Below are positions 19,485 to 28,030 of a stretch of 59,280 bases of DNA, in pieces. Positions within the stretch are counted from its first letter, which is position 1. The number at the start of each line of letters is the position of its first letter. Position numbers and translations under genes: made by a program. A model generated the notes under the pieces. The model saw only the letters and a program-made list of their open reading frames with translations. It did no database searches and was not told the origin of the DNA. This DNA is from Gammaproteobacteria bacterium (GTDB taxonomy: Bacteria; Pseudomonadota; Gammaproteobacteria; Acidithiobacillales; Acidithiobacillaceae): the NCBI GenBank assembly GCA_023381645.1, contig JAMCRJ010000093.1, positions 1 to 59,280 on the forward strand, in the 5' to 3' direction.

Positions 19485-20710
19485 ACCATCGTCCTCCACC
19501 GGCGTAGCCAGCCGGTCGCTCCACGGGTTCCCTCGGCGTTGCTGTTCGGCCAGATACGGCCCGCCAGCAACCCGGCACATTGCTGTATCGCACGGCTGTA
19601 GGCGTCCCTCGGGAGGGCATCGACCGCCAGCGCGCCGCCGTTCATCGCCTGAATCAGGGGCAGGCGCCGTTCGGGGACGATGCCCTGGCCCAGCAGGGGC
19701 AAGCCCAGCGCCTCCCCGACATGCACCGCATCGACACCCAGCGCCGGTTCGTAATGATTCACCACCACACTCGCCTGCAGGCGAGTACCGATTTTTTCCC
19801 GCAGATTGGCGGCGATTTTTTTCCCTTCGAGAATGCCCGCCACCGACTGGTCGCAGACCACGACGATCTCATCCGCCGCCTGCAACAGATACTGGCTGAC
19901 CTCGCTGAACACCGCCCCGCCGATATCGGCCACCACCAGATGATAAATCGACAGGATGATCGCCAGCATCTGAAAGACTTCGCTGAGATTCAGTCCGCGC
20001 AGATCCCGGGCCGCGGCGAACAGCGGCAACACCCCGAGACCGCGGGTATTTTGGGCAATGGCCGTGTCCAGATAAGTCTTGTCGCAACGTTCCAGATTGC
20101 GCACCGCCTCGGCAAAGGCGACGCGCGGTGCTATGCCCATATAGGTGGCGGCGGTCCCGACCGGGGTGCCGAAATCCAGCAGCAGCTCCTCGCTCTGCGG
20201 GTGGAGTGCGGAGAGGGACGCCGCCAGATTGCACGCCAGGGTGGTGCAGCCGCTGCCGACACTGCCCGCCACCACCACCAGCTTGCCGGCGCGCGCGCGC
20301 CGCTGCCGGGTCTGGGACAGGATGCGCCCCACCGCCATGCGCAGGGGTTCCGGCGCGCCGCCGCTTTGCACGAAATCCACCGATTGGGCGCGCATGGCCG
20401 CCAGCAGCACCCGCTGATCGGCCACCGGCGCGATGCCGATCAGGCGGAGATCCGGGAAAGCCTGATGCAGGCCCTCGAATACGGAGCCGTAATCGTCAGT
20501 CTCCGCATCAAAGTCCACGATCAGCAGCGCGGCGCCGCTCTGCCCGATGGCGGCGGAGATTTCATTCTGCCGGGCATTGACCGGCAGCACGGTGGCCAGG
20601 CCATCGAGGGCCTGCCGTATCCACGCCAGGCATTCCGGGCGCCGGGACAGAGCCAGCACGACCACCGGGCCGGTGGCCTGCTCAAGGCGGGCGACGGGCT
20701 CTACGCTCAT
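19481..20710 (-). CDS. tadZ: TadZ/CpaE-like atypical MinD-family ATPase
   Basis: 409 residues. An N-terminal receiver-like part (residues 1-130) precedes a MinD/ParA-like P-loop domain. The deviant Walker A reads GSVGSGCTTLACNLA; the signature Lys of KGGxGKT is missing, as is known for TadZ proteins. TadZ localises the pilus machine, often to the pole. It follows the secretin gene with an ATGA overlap and precedes tadA in the same way. Confidence 0.9.
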   Translation of the reverse strand: MSVEPVARLEQATGPVVVLALSRRPECLAWIRQALDGLATVLPVNARQNEISAAIGQSGAALLIVDFDAETDDYGSVFEGLHQAFPDLRLIGIAPVADQRVLLAAMRAQSVDFVQSGGAPEPLRMAVGRILSQTRQRRARAGKLVVVAGSVGSGCTTLACNLAASLSALHPQSEELLLDFGTPVGTAATYMGIAPRVAFAEAVRNLERCDKTYLDTAIAQNTRGLGVLPLFAAARDLRGLNLSEVFQMLAIILSIYHLVVADIGGAVFSEVSQYLLQAADEIVVVCDQSVAGILEGKKIAANLREKIGTRLQASVVVNHYEPALGVDAVHVGEALGLPLLGQGIVPERRLPLIQAMNGGALAVDALPRDAYSRAIQQCAGLLAGRIWPNSNAEGTRGATGWLRRWRTMV

Positions 20711-22143
20711 TGACTATATCCGGGACCGTTGTCGGGCTGGTTATAGTCCGATCCGGGCAGCAATACGGCCTTGCCCAGATTGAAGCGGGAATGGGCGAAG
20801 GACGCTCCCGGCAAGGGCGGAAGCTTGGCCCCGGCGGCGATGGGGCGCACCAGACGCGGGGTGACGATGATAGCGAGCTCCATATCCTGCTTGGAATACT
20901 GAATGGAACGGAAGAAGGCGCCCAGTATGGGCAGATCCCCCAGTATCGGCACTTTGCTGATATTCTGCTGCATCTGGCGGTCCACCAGACCGCCGATGAC
21001 CAGGCTCTCGCCATTGCCGAGGGTGACGGTGGTGTCGGCCTGGCGGACCAGTAGTGCGGGCACCGAGTAACCATTGAGGGTGATGGCGTTGGTATAGTCG
21101 AGAGAGCTGACCGAAGGCGCCACGTGCAGGGCGATCCGGTGAGCGCTGAGGATGGTGGGGGTCAGATCGAGCTGCACGCCGTATTTTTTGTACTGGATGG
21201 TGATGGTGGGGGTGCCGACCCCGCTGCTCTGGGGTACGGGGATCGGGATTTCCCCACCGGCGAGGAAACTCGCCTGCTGGCCGTTCATCGCCACCAGCGT
21301 CGGTTCCGCCAGCACCCGGAGGATGTTGTTGCCTTCCAGCAGGCTGAGGTAACTGCTCAGGCCGCTGTTGCCGACCCCGCCCACCAGATTGAAGGCCTGG
21401 GTGAAGGGCGCCACGCCGGTGACCGCCAGCGCCCCCGGCCCGCCGCTCGCCGCCGATACCGGATAGTTGGCCGAAGTCAGGGTGGAGGGACCGAAGGTGC
21501 CCAGGCTGAAACCGCCGGTGCTGGAGAAAATGTTGATACCGACATTCTTCAACTGTGCCTTGCTGAACTCCACCACCTTGACGCCGACCTGTACCTCGTC
21601 ATCCACCGGGATCACCGTCTGGTCGATGACCTTGCCGGACTTGCCGGCAGCCAGCGCCGCCGCTTCCAGGGCCGCTTCGTGTTTCACCTGGTCGGCCACC
21701 GCGCCGGACAGGGTGACGGCATCGCCCTGGGCGCGCACTTCGGGCATACCCGGCGCCGGGGCCGCCAGAGGCGCTGCGGGCACCGGCACGCTGACCTGAA
21801 GCTGCCAGACCTTCGGCGTCTTGTGGCCAAGGTTCCAGACCAGCAGGCTGGTGGTACCGGTACTGAGGCCGGTGATCAGAAACTGCCGGCCGCCGGAACG
21901 CGGCAACGGCGCCACCGATGCCGTTTTCGGGTCGCCGACGGCCACCCGGTAGGCCGGCTCGGTGAAACTCAGGGTCTGCTGGGTGCCCACCGGGATATTC
22001 AGCGCGCGATACCCGCCGCTCTGGTGCGCGGCCCAGGACGGATGGGCGCCGCCCTCCGCCGCCGGCCCTTCCGCCCAGGCGCCCTGGGAGCCCAGCGCCG
22101 CCAGGGTCGCCACCGCCAAACTGCTCATCATCCATTTGCGCAT
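20707..22143 (-). CDS. rcpA: RcpA/CpaC outer-membrane secretin
   Basis: 478 residues with a signal peptide (AALGSQGAWA). A pilus-type N-terminal domain (residues about 50-120: RALNIPVGTQQTLSFTEPAYRVAVGDP ... TGTTSLLVWN) and a BON-like segment lead to the secretin core (EIPIPVPQSSG ... VQLDLTPTIL ... LGNGESLVIGGLVDRQ ... KVPILGDLPILGAFFRS ... MELAIIVTPRLV). It forms the outer-membrane ring through which the Flp pilus exits. The order rcpC-rcpA-tadZ is canonical for tad loci. Confidence 0.95.
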   Translation of the reverse strand: MRKWMMSSLAVATLAALGSQGAWAEGPAAEGGAHPSWAAHQSGGYRALNIPVGTQQTLSFTEPAYRVAVGDPKTASVAPLPRSGGRQFLITGLSTGTTSLLVWNLGHKTPKVWQLQVSVPVPAAPLAAPAPGMPEVRAQGDAVTLSGAVADQVKHEAALEAAALAAGKSGKVIDQTVIPVDDEVQVGVKVVEFSKAQLKNVGINIFSSTGGFSLGTFGPSTLTSANYPVSAASGGPGALAVTGVAPFTQAFNLVGGVGNSGLSSYLSLLEGNNILRVLAEPTLVAMNGQQASFLAGGEIPIPVPQSSGVGTPTITIQYKKYGVQLDLTPTILSAHRIALHVAPSVSSLDYTNAITLNGYSVPALLVRQADTTVTLGNGESLVIGGLVDRQMQQNISKVPILGDLPILGAFFRSIQYSKQDMELAIIVTPRLVRPIAAGAKLPPLPGASFAHSRFNLGKAVLLPGSDYNQPDNGPGYSQ

Positions 22144-22156
22144 CGTTCAGGCCTCT

Positions 22157-23128
22157 TCAGTAGGGTACCGCTGTTTTTTGTCCACCCTGATAGATCTCCA
22201 TCATGGGCGGCGGAGGCAACGGATGCATCGCGCGCTCGGCTGCCTTGCTCTTGCCCGCCAGACCCGGCAGGGTCAGACCGGCATAGGCCCGGTTCTCCGG
22301 CTTTTCCAGTGCCGCCTTGCGCTGAGCGACGGGCAGTTCCGCGGGCGGCAACGCCGGCGACGGAGTCGGGAAGGCCCCGGTATCGGGCAAGGTATGGTCT
22401 TTGGGATTGCGCAGCGCCAGCAGGAGATGGCCCTGACCGCTGGCCAGCGCCAGCGTCGCGGCGGAGGCGACGGGCACTTGCAGCACCACGGTGCTGGGCG
22501 GCTCGCGGGGCGGCTGGTTGCCGCCGCCCCGCGAACCGGCCGCCGGCCCGAAGGCCGACGGCTCGCCCTCGGCGACATGGCGCACCACCGTCTGCGGCCC
22601 CACCGCCAGTACCCGCAGATTGGCCAGCAGCAGCCGGCTCTGGGTCGGCCAACCGCCGTGCATGGTCATCTGGTCACCGGCCAGGGTGGTGAAGACATCG
22701 ACGAAATCGCCGGGCTGAAGATGGTCCCCCACGGCGATGGCCTTGTTGACGTCGATGGCCATGGCCACATCCCCTTCGGGTACCTGGGTGGCCAGACCGG
22801 ACAACAGGTTGATGGACATCACCGGGGCGCCCATGCCGATGTTCACCTGCGGCACCTTGCCGACGACGTGCGCGGCCTCATGGAAGGCGCCGGCGGGAAA
22901 TTCGGGGTAATGCAGGACCTTGACCCCGTCCGGCGGGATGGGGAACCCCGCCGACAGGGTTTTGGCCGCCACCACCACGGCCGCCCCCGCCGTCGACTGC
23001 TGTGGCGCCGCGGCACTGGTCTTGCTCTGCACCACCGGACTGGGCTGGCTGACCATATAGGCGGACACCCCCAAGGCGATGGCCAGCAAGACCAGTATCG
23101 CGATCACGATCTTCGCGGTATTTCCCAT
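22157..23128 (-). CDS. rcpC: RcpC/CpaB pilus assembly protein
   Basis: 323 residues. One N-terminal helix (IVIAILVLLAIALGVSAYMV) is followed by a SAF domain (VVVAAKTLSAGFPIPPDGV ... GMGAPVMSINLLSG) and a RcpC/CpaB domain (MAIDVNKAIAVGDHLQPGDFVDVFTTL). CpaB-type proteins sit in the periplasm with the secretin and may bind peptidoglycan through the SAF domain. It lies 13 bp before rcpA. Confidence 0.93.
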   Translation of the reverse strand: MGNTAKIVIAILVLLAIALGVSAYMVSQPSPVVQSKTSAAAPQQSTAGAAVVVAAKTLSAGFPIPPDGVKVLHYPEFPAGAFHEAAHVVGKVPQVNIGMGAPVMSINLLSGLATQVPEGDVAMAIDVNKAIAVGDHLQPGDFVDVFTTLAGDQMTMHGGWPTQSRLLLANLRVLAVGPQTVVRHVAEGEPSAFGPAAGSRGGGNQPPREPPSTVVLQVPVASAATLALASGQGHLLLALRNPKDHTLPDTGAFPTPSPALPPAELPVAQRKAALEKPENRAYAGLTLPGLAGKSKAAERAMHPLPPPPMMEIYQGGQKTAVPY

Positions 23129-23236
23129 GCTACGTTTCCTCCCTGTGGTGGCCTCGACTGCGCGGGCACCCGTCTGTTATCTGAATGGCCTGACGGCCGG
23201 CGTTAAGGATCATGGCTTGACCGAAATCTGACCGCC

Positions 23237-23746
23237 TCAGCCCCCCGGCAACAAATTGCCCGGATCCACCTGCATGGTCGCCTTGCCCACCAGTTGCGCG
23301 GGGGCGAACAGGCCGAAGCCCGGAAAAGGCGGGATCAGCGGATGCTGCGCGTAGGGGTAACTGATCTGCACATGAAAGCAGATCAGGTTGGCGTTATAGG
23401 TGCAGGGCGCGGAAGTCGCCGTGAGGTAACCCGCCGGATCGTAGGCCGGGGTGAAGTTCTGCAACCACTGTACGGTATTGGTCGCCGCCGTCGTCGCCGC
23501 GGCGATTCGCGCGGCCGTGGCGCCAGCCACGTCGGTGGCTGGCTGGTAACGCAAAGCTGCCCGCGCGCCGTTTTCCGCCGCCAGGGTCAGGGTGTTCTGG
23601 GCGGCGAAAATGAAGCCGAAGGTCAGGATACCCCAGAGCATGGCGAAGAAGAGCAGGAAGACGATGGCGAACTCGATGGCCGCCTGACCCCGCTCCGCCG
23701 GCTGGTCGTGTGCCGGTGTCATGGCCCGTGTCATGGCCACCGTCAT
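23237..23746 (-). CDS. tadE: TadE-like minor pseudopilin
   Basis: 169 residues from the ATG at 23746, which overlaps the tadV stop (ATGA). The TadE motif is plain: GQAAIEFAIVFLLFFAMLWG, with Glu at the +5-type position, then a helix and an extracellular domain with two cysteines (APCTYNANLICFHV). It should be processed by TadV and incorporated as a minor pilin. The open frame extends upstream to 24196 only because the overlapping tadV gene happens to be open. Confidence 0.88.
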   Translation of the reverse strand: MTVAMTRAMTPAHDQPAERGQAAIEFAIVFLLFFAMLWGILTFGFIFAAQNTLTLAAENGARAALRYQPATDVAGATAARIAAATTAATNTVQWLQNFTPAYDPAGYLTATSAPCTYNANLICFHVQISYPYAQHPLIPPFPGFGLFAPAQLVGKATMQVDPGNLLPGG

Positions 23747-24186
23747 GACGTCGGCCAGTGCGGGACCAGCCGCCAGTGACCGAGCACCACCAGCGCGCAG
23801 CCCAGACCCAGGCCGACGCCATAGGGGTATTGCCGCCGCACCCTGCCGGTGAACAGACGGTCGCGGGCCACCAGCGCCAGGGTGATGACCCCCGCCGCGA
23901 GATAGATCGGGAACAGCACATCCACCCCGCCCAGGGCGCCCATGGCCATGAAAAACTTGACGTCGCCGGCCGCCACCAGGCGCCAGGCATAGGCGGGCAG
24001 CAGGGCGAGAAAAGCGGCGGCGACCCCCAGCAGGGCGGCGCTCCAGGGCGCGCCCAGGAGACAGCGCCCCGTCAGCGGCAGCACCGCCAGCCCGAGCGCC
24101 AGGGCACTCAGGGTCAGGCTGTTGGGCAGGCGCTGGCGACGGTAGTCGCCCTGCGCCCCCCACACCGCCCACAGGGCCACGCCCAT
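23743..24186 (-). CDS. tadV: TadV/CpaA prepilin peptidase (A24 family)
   Basis: 147 residues and about five membrane helices. Both catalytic aspartates are visible: the first in GDYRRQRLPNSLT, the second in AAGDVKFFMAMGALGG. The enzyme cleaves the Flp pilin and TadE/G-type pseudopilins at the inner membrane. The start is uncertain: ATG at 24186 has GGAGG only two bases upstream, while a GTG at 24201 has GGGAGG at better spacing. Confidence 0.9.
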   Translation of the reverse strand: MGVALWAVWGAQGDYRRQRLPNSLTLSALALGLAVLPLTGRCLLGAPWSAALLGVAAAFLALLPAYAWRLVAAGDVKFFMAMGALGGVDVLFPIYLAAGVITLALVARDRLFTGRVRRQYPYGVGLGLGCALVVLGHWRLVPHWPTS

Positions 24187-24228
24187 TTCCTCCCATCCCA
24201 CGCTTCCTCCCGATTTGTTGTCATTGTG

Positions 24229-24264
24229 AAAAATCCCCTGGGGACTACCACCCCGCAATGCGGG
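24229..24264 (-). terminator. Possible leaky terminator after flp
   Basis: Read on the minus strand, CCCGC-ATT-GCGGG is followed by a second dyad (TCCCC/GGGGA) and TTTTT. It lies between flp and tadV, where partial termination would give excess pilin over assembly proteins. Fold not calculated. Confidence 0.4.
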
Positions 24265-24335
24265 AAGGCGATTTTTCGCAATGCTGCCGAACCAGTGAGA
24301 CGCGCTCGCGCCTCACTAAACCTGCTGCTTGGTGT

Positions 24336-24509
24336 TTACGGTAGCGCGCCAGTAACCCTTTGGAAGACTGCTACTAATTTTTGACCAAGGCCAGTAACTG
24401 CGGCAATAATCGCCACCGCAATCAAACCGGCGATCAGGCCGTACTCGATGGCGGTGACCCCTTCTTCCTCCCGCACGAAGCGGGCTACAGCGTGCTTCAA
24501 CATCTTCAT
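24336..24509 (-). CDS. flp: Flp/Fap pilin
   Basis: 57 residues, the usual size of a Flp prepilin. The leader ends in EEEG, followed by the Flp motif VTAIEYGLIAGLIAVAIIAAV with the conserved Glu-Tyr pair. Cleavage is expected after the Gly by TadV. GGAG with an 8-nt spacer supports the start at 24509; an internal ATG at 24503 is also possible. It is the first gene after the sigma-54 promoter at 24562-24577, so it heads the tad transcription unit and is the major pilus subunit. Confidence 0.95.
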   Translation of the reverse strand: MKMLKHAVARFVREEEGVTAIEYGLIAGLIAVAIIAAVTGLGQKLVAVFQRVTGALP

Positions 24510-24561
24510 CTCTCGTTCTCCTTCCATTTGCCCAGGAAAATTAAAATTGCACCCGATGGAT

Positions 24562-24577
24562 AGCAAACTACGTGCCA
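24562..24577 (-). promoter_or_regulatory. Sigma-54 promoter of flp/tad
   Basis: On the minus strand TGGCACG-TAGT-TTGCT is a perfect match to the -24/-12 consensus. It lies 52 bp upstream of the flp start codon. Confidence 0.93.
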
Positions 24578-24625
24578 ATCCTACGCCACTCAACCAACTC
24601 CCCTGTTATGGGGGCATACACAATA

Positions 24626-24669
24626 CTTTGCCATCCGAATGTGGATGCTATCACCATGATATGGCAAAG
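24626..24669. promoter_or_regulatory. Inverted repeat upstream of the flp promoter
   Basis: CTTTGCCAT (24626-24634) and ATGGCAAAG (24661-24669) form a perfect 9-bp inverted repeat with 26 bp between. A smaller dyad TATCA-CCA-TGATA lies inside. Centred about 70 bp upstream of the -24 element, it is placed like an enhancer for the sigma-54 activator. Confidence 0.5.
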
Positions 24670-24679
24670 GGAAGTACAT

Positions 24680-25300
24680 AAGACTATCAACAAATACTTC
24701 TTCTATGAGTAGTCCAATTTCATAATTATTCCAGGAGGAGCGTAGAATATTTTGCCACGCCTGTTACGCGCTGTTACAGACAGCGAAACCAAGCACACGG
24801 CCTTCCGCGGGGCGCAGGGCCGGGGGTTGTACCGGATGGCTGCCTCAGGGATCACCCGAGGCCACACCATCCGGCCAAGCCACAAACGATATCCAACATG
24901 CCTGAAAGCAGGCAGCAACACTTCGGTGATACAGCATTCGTTTCCTGGGCGGATAACGCAACCAGAACCTAAGCACGAGTCGTGCCACCCTTTTATCACA
25001 AAAGAAGTGCATACAGAACAAATAGATGTCCATATCGAAAGATGCTGAAAGTTACGAATGCCGTATCCATCAGCCCCAATGGGTAACCAACATTGACCCG
25101 CTGCCCGCCCTCCTACCGGGATATGCCGCCGCCGCAGGGGGATGGCCCCCTCCGGGGGCGGGAAGTAATGCGTAACGCCATTTCCCAGGGCGTCACCAAA
25201 ATCACCTGCGTATAGCGGCTTATTCTAATATCCCGAACCGAATCGCGGCCCGCTTATGCTGACATTATCAACACGATAGAAGATCATGATGCACCGCCAA
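24680..25300. other. Intergenic stretch without a supported gene
   Basis: About 600 bp between the flp control region and the next sigma-54 promoter. Short open frames exist on both strands (24703-24999 and 24752-25048) but lack ribosome-binding sites, family resemblance and codon pattern. A GC-rich palindrome GCCCCC-TCC-GGGGGC lies at 25145-25159. Confidence 0.6.
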
Positions 25301-25307
25301 AAAGAAC

Positions 25308-25323
25308 TGGCACGCAATATGCT
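25308..25323 (+). promoter_or_regulatory. Sigma-54 promoter
   Basis: TGGCACG-CAAT-ATGCT matches the -24 element perfectly and the -12 element except for A in place of the first T; the GG and GC doublets are correctly spaced. It lies 73 bp before the start of the Gly-rich gene at 25396. Confidence 0.8.
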
Positions 25324-25395
25324 GTCCGCTGCTGTCCCTGCGCGGCAGGGGCGCGAGCAGAACACGTAACCTACTGAACTATGGAGAAATGATCA

Positions 25396-25905
25396 ATGTC
25401 AATTTTGAACCTTGGTAGCCTGTTGGGTGGTTTGTTGGGCGGCGGCAGCGCGGCGGCCTCCGGTACCGGCGGGCTGTTGTCCGGACTCCTGGGCGACGTG
25501 GGCGGAGCGGCTTCCAGCGTCAGCGGCGTTCTGTCCGGCGTCGCCTCCACGGCGACCTCCACCTTGGGTGCGGTGGAAGGCGTGGCTGGCGGTCTGGTGA
25601 GCACCCTGGGCGGCGCCGTGGGCGGCGTCACCACCAATGCGGAAAGCCTCCTCAACAATGTGACGGCCAATGTGGGCAACACCGCGGCCATCGCCACCTT
25701 TGCCGTCGGCGCAACGCTGGGCGCCACCGAGGGCCTGCTCAACAACGTGGTCGGCAACGCCGGCAACGCCCTGGCGGCGGTCAGCTCCACGGTGCCCAGC
25801 CTGCTTTCCGGCACGGTGGGCGCCCTGGCGCCGGTCACCGGCGCGGTAACCGGCCTGGCGGGCGGCAGCACCGGTCTGCTGGGTGGCCTGCTGGGCAGTC
25901 TGTAA
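25396..25905 (+). CDS. Gly/Leu/Ala-rich small protein with LLGG bookends
   Basis: 169 residues, Cys-free, very few charged residues, no signal peptide. The N-terminus reads NLGSLLGGLLGGGSA and the C-terminus GLLGGLLGSL, a mirror arrangement shared with the 3318 protein. The interior alternates Gly/Ala/Ser/Val with TLGxVEGVAGGLVSTLGG-like and LLNNV repeats. GGAG upstream (ATGGAGAAATGATC) supports the start. It stands alone between a sigma-54 promoter and a strong hairpin, suggesting a high-level regulated transcript. Function unknown; the resemblance to the 3318 protein suggests the same role, possibly a self-assembling surface polymer. Confidence 0.82.
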   Translation: MSILNLGSLLGGLLGGGSAAASGTGGLLSGLLGDVGGAASSVSGVLSGVASTATSTLGAVEGVAGGLVSTLGGAVGGVTTNAESLLNNVTANVGNTAAIATFAVGATLGATEGLLNNVVGNAGNALAAVSSTVPSLLSGTVGALAPVTGAVTGLAGGSTGLLGGLLGSL

Positions 25906-25927
25906 GGCGGAAGACGGTTCAGTCCTT

Positions 25928-25963
25928 CCGGCACGGGGTGGCCCTATCGGCCCCCCGTGCCGG
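25928..25963. terminator. Strong GC hairpin after the 25396 gene
   Basis: CCGGCACGGGG pairs with CCCCGTGCCGG, extended after one T bulge by GGCC/GGCC around a CTATC loop. No long T-run follows, so it may be a Rho-independent terminator of low quality or an mRNA-stabilising hairpin. Confidence 0.6.
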
Positions 25964-26010
25964 GCCGTTTCCAGGTGTAACCAAAGGAAATCGATAGCGA
26001 GGAGAATGAC

Positions 26011-26481
26011 ATGAGTGGATCAACAGGGATATTCGCCAATGTTCAGGGCACCGTCGGCGGCTTGCTGGCGGATCTGGTCAACTTGGTGGGCGGCCTGCTG
26101 GGCGGGGTCACCGGCCAGGGCAACGGCGCGCAGGTTCAGGTGGATAACCTGGCTTCCGTCTCCATCAATACGCCGGGGGGCAGCGGCAGCGTCGCCCAGG
26201 TGAGCGCCACCACCAGCAACGGCAGTGCCGGCGGGGCGCTGGCCGCGGACGTGCAGGGCCTGCTCGGCAGTCTCGCCGGCGGGGCGGTGAATGAACTCGG
26301 CAGCCTCCTGGGCGGACTGGGCGGCGGCCAGGGTTCGGGCTTCGCCCTGTCGGTGGGCGGTCTGGTGTCCATAGGCATCAACCAGACACCGGCGCAGGCG
26401 TCCTTGCTGTCCCTCGGCATCAACACGTCATCCGCTGGCGCAGGCGGTCTTGGCGGCACCAGCGGCCTGGGCGGCCTATAG
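26011..26481 (+). CDS. Gly-rich small protein, fourth of the local family
   Basis: 156 residues, Cys-free, no signal peptide. It contains VGGLLADLVNLVGGLLGGV near the N-terminus, LGSLLGGLGGG in the second half and ends GGLGGTSGLGGL. Two similar beta-prone segments, VQVDNLASVSINTP and FALSVGGLVSIGINQTP, suggest an internal duplication. GAGGAGAATGAC before the ATG supports the start. It follows the 25396 gene in the same direction past a hairpin. Function unknown; a surface or matrix role is inferred from the shared composition and neighbourhood. Confidence 0.78.
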   Translation: MSGSTGIFANVQGTVGGLLADLVNLVGGLLGGVTGQGNGAQVQVDNLASVSINTPGGSGSVAQVSATTSNGSAGGALAADVQGLLGSLAGGAVNELGSLLGGLGGGQGSGFALSVGGLVSIGINQTPAQASLLSLGINTSSAGAGGLGGTSGLGGL

Positions 26482-26589
26482 ATCCTCAGCGGCCGCTCAC
26501 GGCCCGCAGACCACTTTCGGCACGCGGGTCACCGTGATCGGCGCGCTTTTTGCCACCACCGGGCCAACGGCCTTCGTTCCACCGGCTTC

Positions 26590-26910
26590 TCAGTGGCCCA
26601 TCAGCATCAGCGCCATCGCCAGCAAGGCACCACTCACGGCCAGGGCGATCCTCCCTGGGCGCAACAGCGGGTGTTCGTCTCCGCGAAAATAGTCCGGCGC
26701 CGGTTTCCCGACAAATATCATGGGGCTGGACCAGCGTGCCTGTTTCCAGGCCTGCCACCAGAACACCCCCGTCCATCCCAGCAACCCATTCAGCAACAGC
26801 AGCCTGCGCCAATGCGCATGACGGCAGCCGTTTTTCCACGCGCGGACGGAGGGGAGGAAATAAATCAGGATGACCATCCAGATGAATGCCATGGGAATAC
26901 CCCGGTACAT
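26590..26910 (-). CDS. Small membrane protein, superinfection-immunity-like
   Basis: About 106 residues with an N-terminal helix (MAFIWMVILIYFLPSVRAW), a second helix (RLLLLNGLLGWTGVFWWQAW) and a third at the C-terminus (LAVSGALLAMALMLMG). The YFLPS ... LLLLNGLLGWT pattern resembles the superinfection-immunity membrane family, named from phage T4 Imm but widespread in chromosomes. The start is uncertain: ATG at 26910 (MYRG) or at 26892 (MAFI, preceded by GGGG). It follows the next minus-strand gene by 20 bp. A defence role is not established. Confidence 0.6.
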   Translation of the reverse strand: MYRGIPMAFIWMVILIYFLPSVRAWKNGCRHAHWRRLLLLNGLLGWTGVFWWQAWKQARWSSPMIFVGKPAPDYFRGDEHPLLRPGRIALAVSGALLAMALMLMGH

Positions 26911-26930
26911 GAGCCTGTTCCGGCCTTGTT

Positions 26931-27245
26931 CTATGAAGGGTTGCCGAGCGCGGGGCGTGGCCATTCCGGGAACGGGATGCGGGGCCGGGCGTCGTCCGGC
27001 CCGGCGAAATCCTGTGCCAGCTTGCTCACGCGCGCTTCCAGAAAAATCAGGGAAAATATCCACTCGTCCAGTTCGGCGGGTGCGCCGCCGGCCTGATGAA
27101 AGCGCAACTCCGCGGCCAGATGCCCCAGCTCCCCCTGCACCCCACGAAGCTCCCTGAGCAGGGGCGATGAAGCCGACGCGGCGTCGGCGGGCGCTGCGCT
27201 CCGGTGACCCCAGCTTTCTGCCCTATGGTCCGGCGCTGTATGCAC
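26931..27245 (-). CDS. Small soluble hypothetical protein
   Basis: 104 residues without membrane segments or cysteines. The centre is probably helical (SSPLLRELRGVQGELGHLAAELRFHQ; DEWIFSLIFLEARVSKLAQDF). No family recognised. It lies 20 bp upstream of the small membrane protein gene, so the two may be co-transcribed. The extent is supported mainly by the helical pattern and spacing. Confidence 0.5.
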   Translation of the reverse strand: MHTAPDHRAESWGHRSAAPADAASASSPLLRELRGVQGELGHLAAELRFHQAGGAPAELDEWIFSLIFLEARVSKLAQDFAGPDDARPRIPFPEWPRPALGNPS

Positions 27246-27373
27246 GACGATGCCCCTCCTGAATGTACTCTGTACCGGCCATACGCAATTTTTGCGCCAA
27301 GCCGGGCGTATGGCCCTATGCCGGTATTCATTGGGTTACCTGCGGGTCCTATTTTCGCAACGGGGTGAAGGAC

Positions 27374-27388
27374 GTTACGGAACGTAAC
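27374..27388. promoter_or_regulatory. GTTACG palindrome, possible operator
   Basis: GTTACG-GAA-CGTAAC is a perfect 6-bp dyad with a 3-bp centre, followed by another CGTTAC at 27393. It lies about 140 bp upstream of the acetyltransferase gene, in an intergenic stretch (27246-27526) that otherwise shows nothing recognisable. Confidence 0.35.
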
Positions 27389-27526
27389 AACACGTTACCG
27401 CATGACGTTGCTAGACCACTACTCCATGGCGTTCATCGGGTTTGACAGATCGCCAGGCCTGCCCCAGAGTAATGGCCGCCTACAGGCCGTGATCTTGAAT
27501 AAAACAGACAATGGGGGTATTTGGTC

Positions 27527-28003
27527 GTGCCAGCAATCCGTCCCGTGGAAGCAAGCTATGTGAACATGCCGCCTGCCTACCGACCCAAATTCTTTGCGGC
27601 GCTGGTGGCCTACCAGACGACGCAGTTGCGGCAGGCGATGGGATATTCCCAGGAAGTGGCGCACGATCTGGCATATGGTCAGATTCAGGGCATCCAGCAC
27701 GATGACGCGGGCCTGCCCCACCGCCACCTCGTCGCGGTGAAGTGGAAGAAGAACATCATCGGCGGTGCGTGGTATGTGGCGGTACCCCAACGGGTGTCCT
27801 CCCTGCTGTGGGTCCAGATCGAGGACGCCTACCAGGGGCAGGGACACGGCGGCAGGCTGCTGGCGCACGTGGCGGAGCAGGCGCGTGCGGCGGGGGCCAC
27901 GGGCCTGGTGCTGCACGTATTCACGGCGAACACCCAGGCCGTTGCCCTGTACCAGAAGCTGGGGTTTTCCGATATCGGCAAGGAAATGTTCCTCCCCTGG
28001 TGA
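27527..28003 (+). CDS. GNAT-family N-acetyltransferase
   Basis: About 158 residues. The acetyl-CoA binding motif A is visible (VQIEDAYQGQGHGGRLLAHVAEQA), followed by motif B (GLVLHVFTANTQAVALYQKLGF), typical of GNAT enzymes such as RimI-like transferases. The substrate cannot be told. No ATG fits; the start is a GTG at 27527 or a TTG at 27521, both after GGGGG at 27513-27517. It is convergent with the sulfotransferase gene. Confidence 0.82.
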   Translation: MPAIRPVEASYVNMPPAYRPKFFAALVAYQTTQLRQAMGYSQEVAHDLAYGQIQGIQHDDAGLPHRHLVAVKWKKNIIGGAWYVAVPQRVSSLLWVQIEDAYQGQGHGGRLLAHVAEQARAAGATGLVLHVFTANTQAVALYQKLGFSDIGKEMFLPW

Positions 28004-28030
28004 GGGGTGCCGGGCTGGCAAGGCCGGCTT

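Noticed and set aside
23747..24196. N-terminal extension of TadE
   Set aside because: It is an out-of-frame reading of tadV; TadE starts at 23746 with an ATGA overlap and a normal pseudopilin N-terminus.
24703..25048. Two 98-residue open frames on opposite strands
   Set aside because: No ribosome-binding sites at usable distance, no hydrophobic or domain pattern; the region is better read as control DNA.
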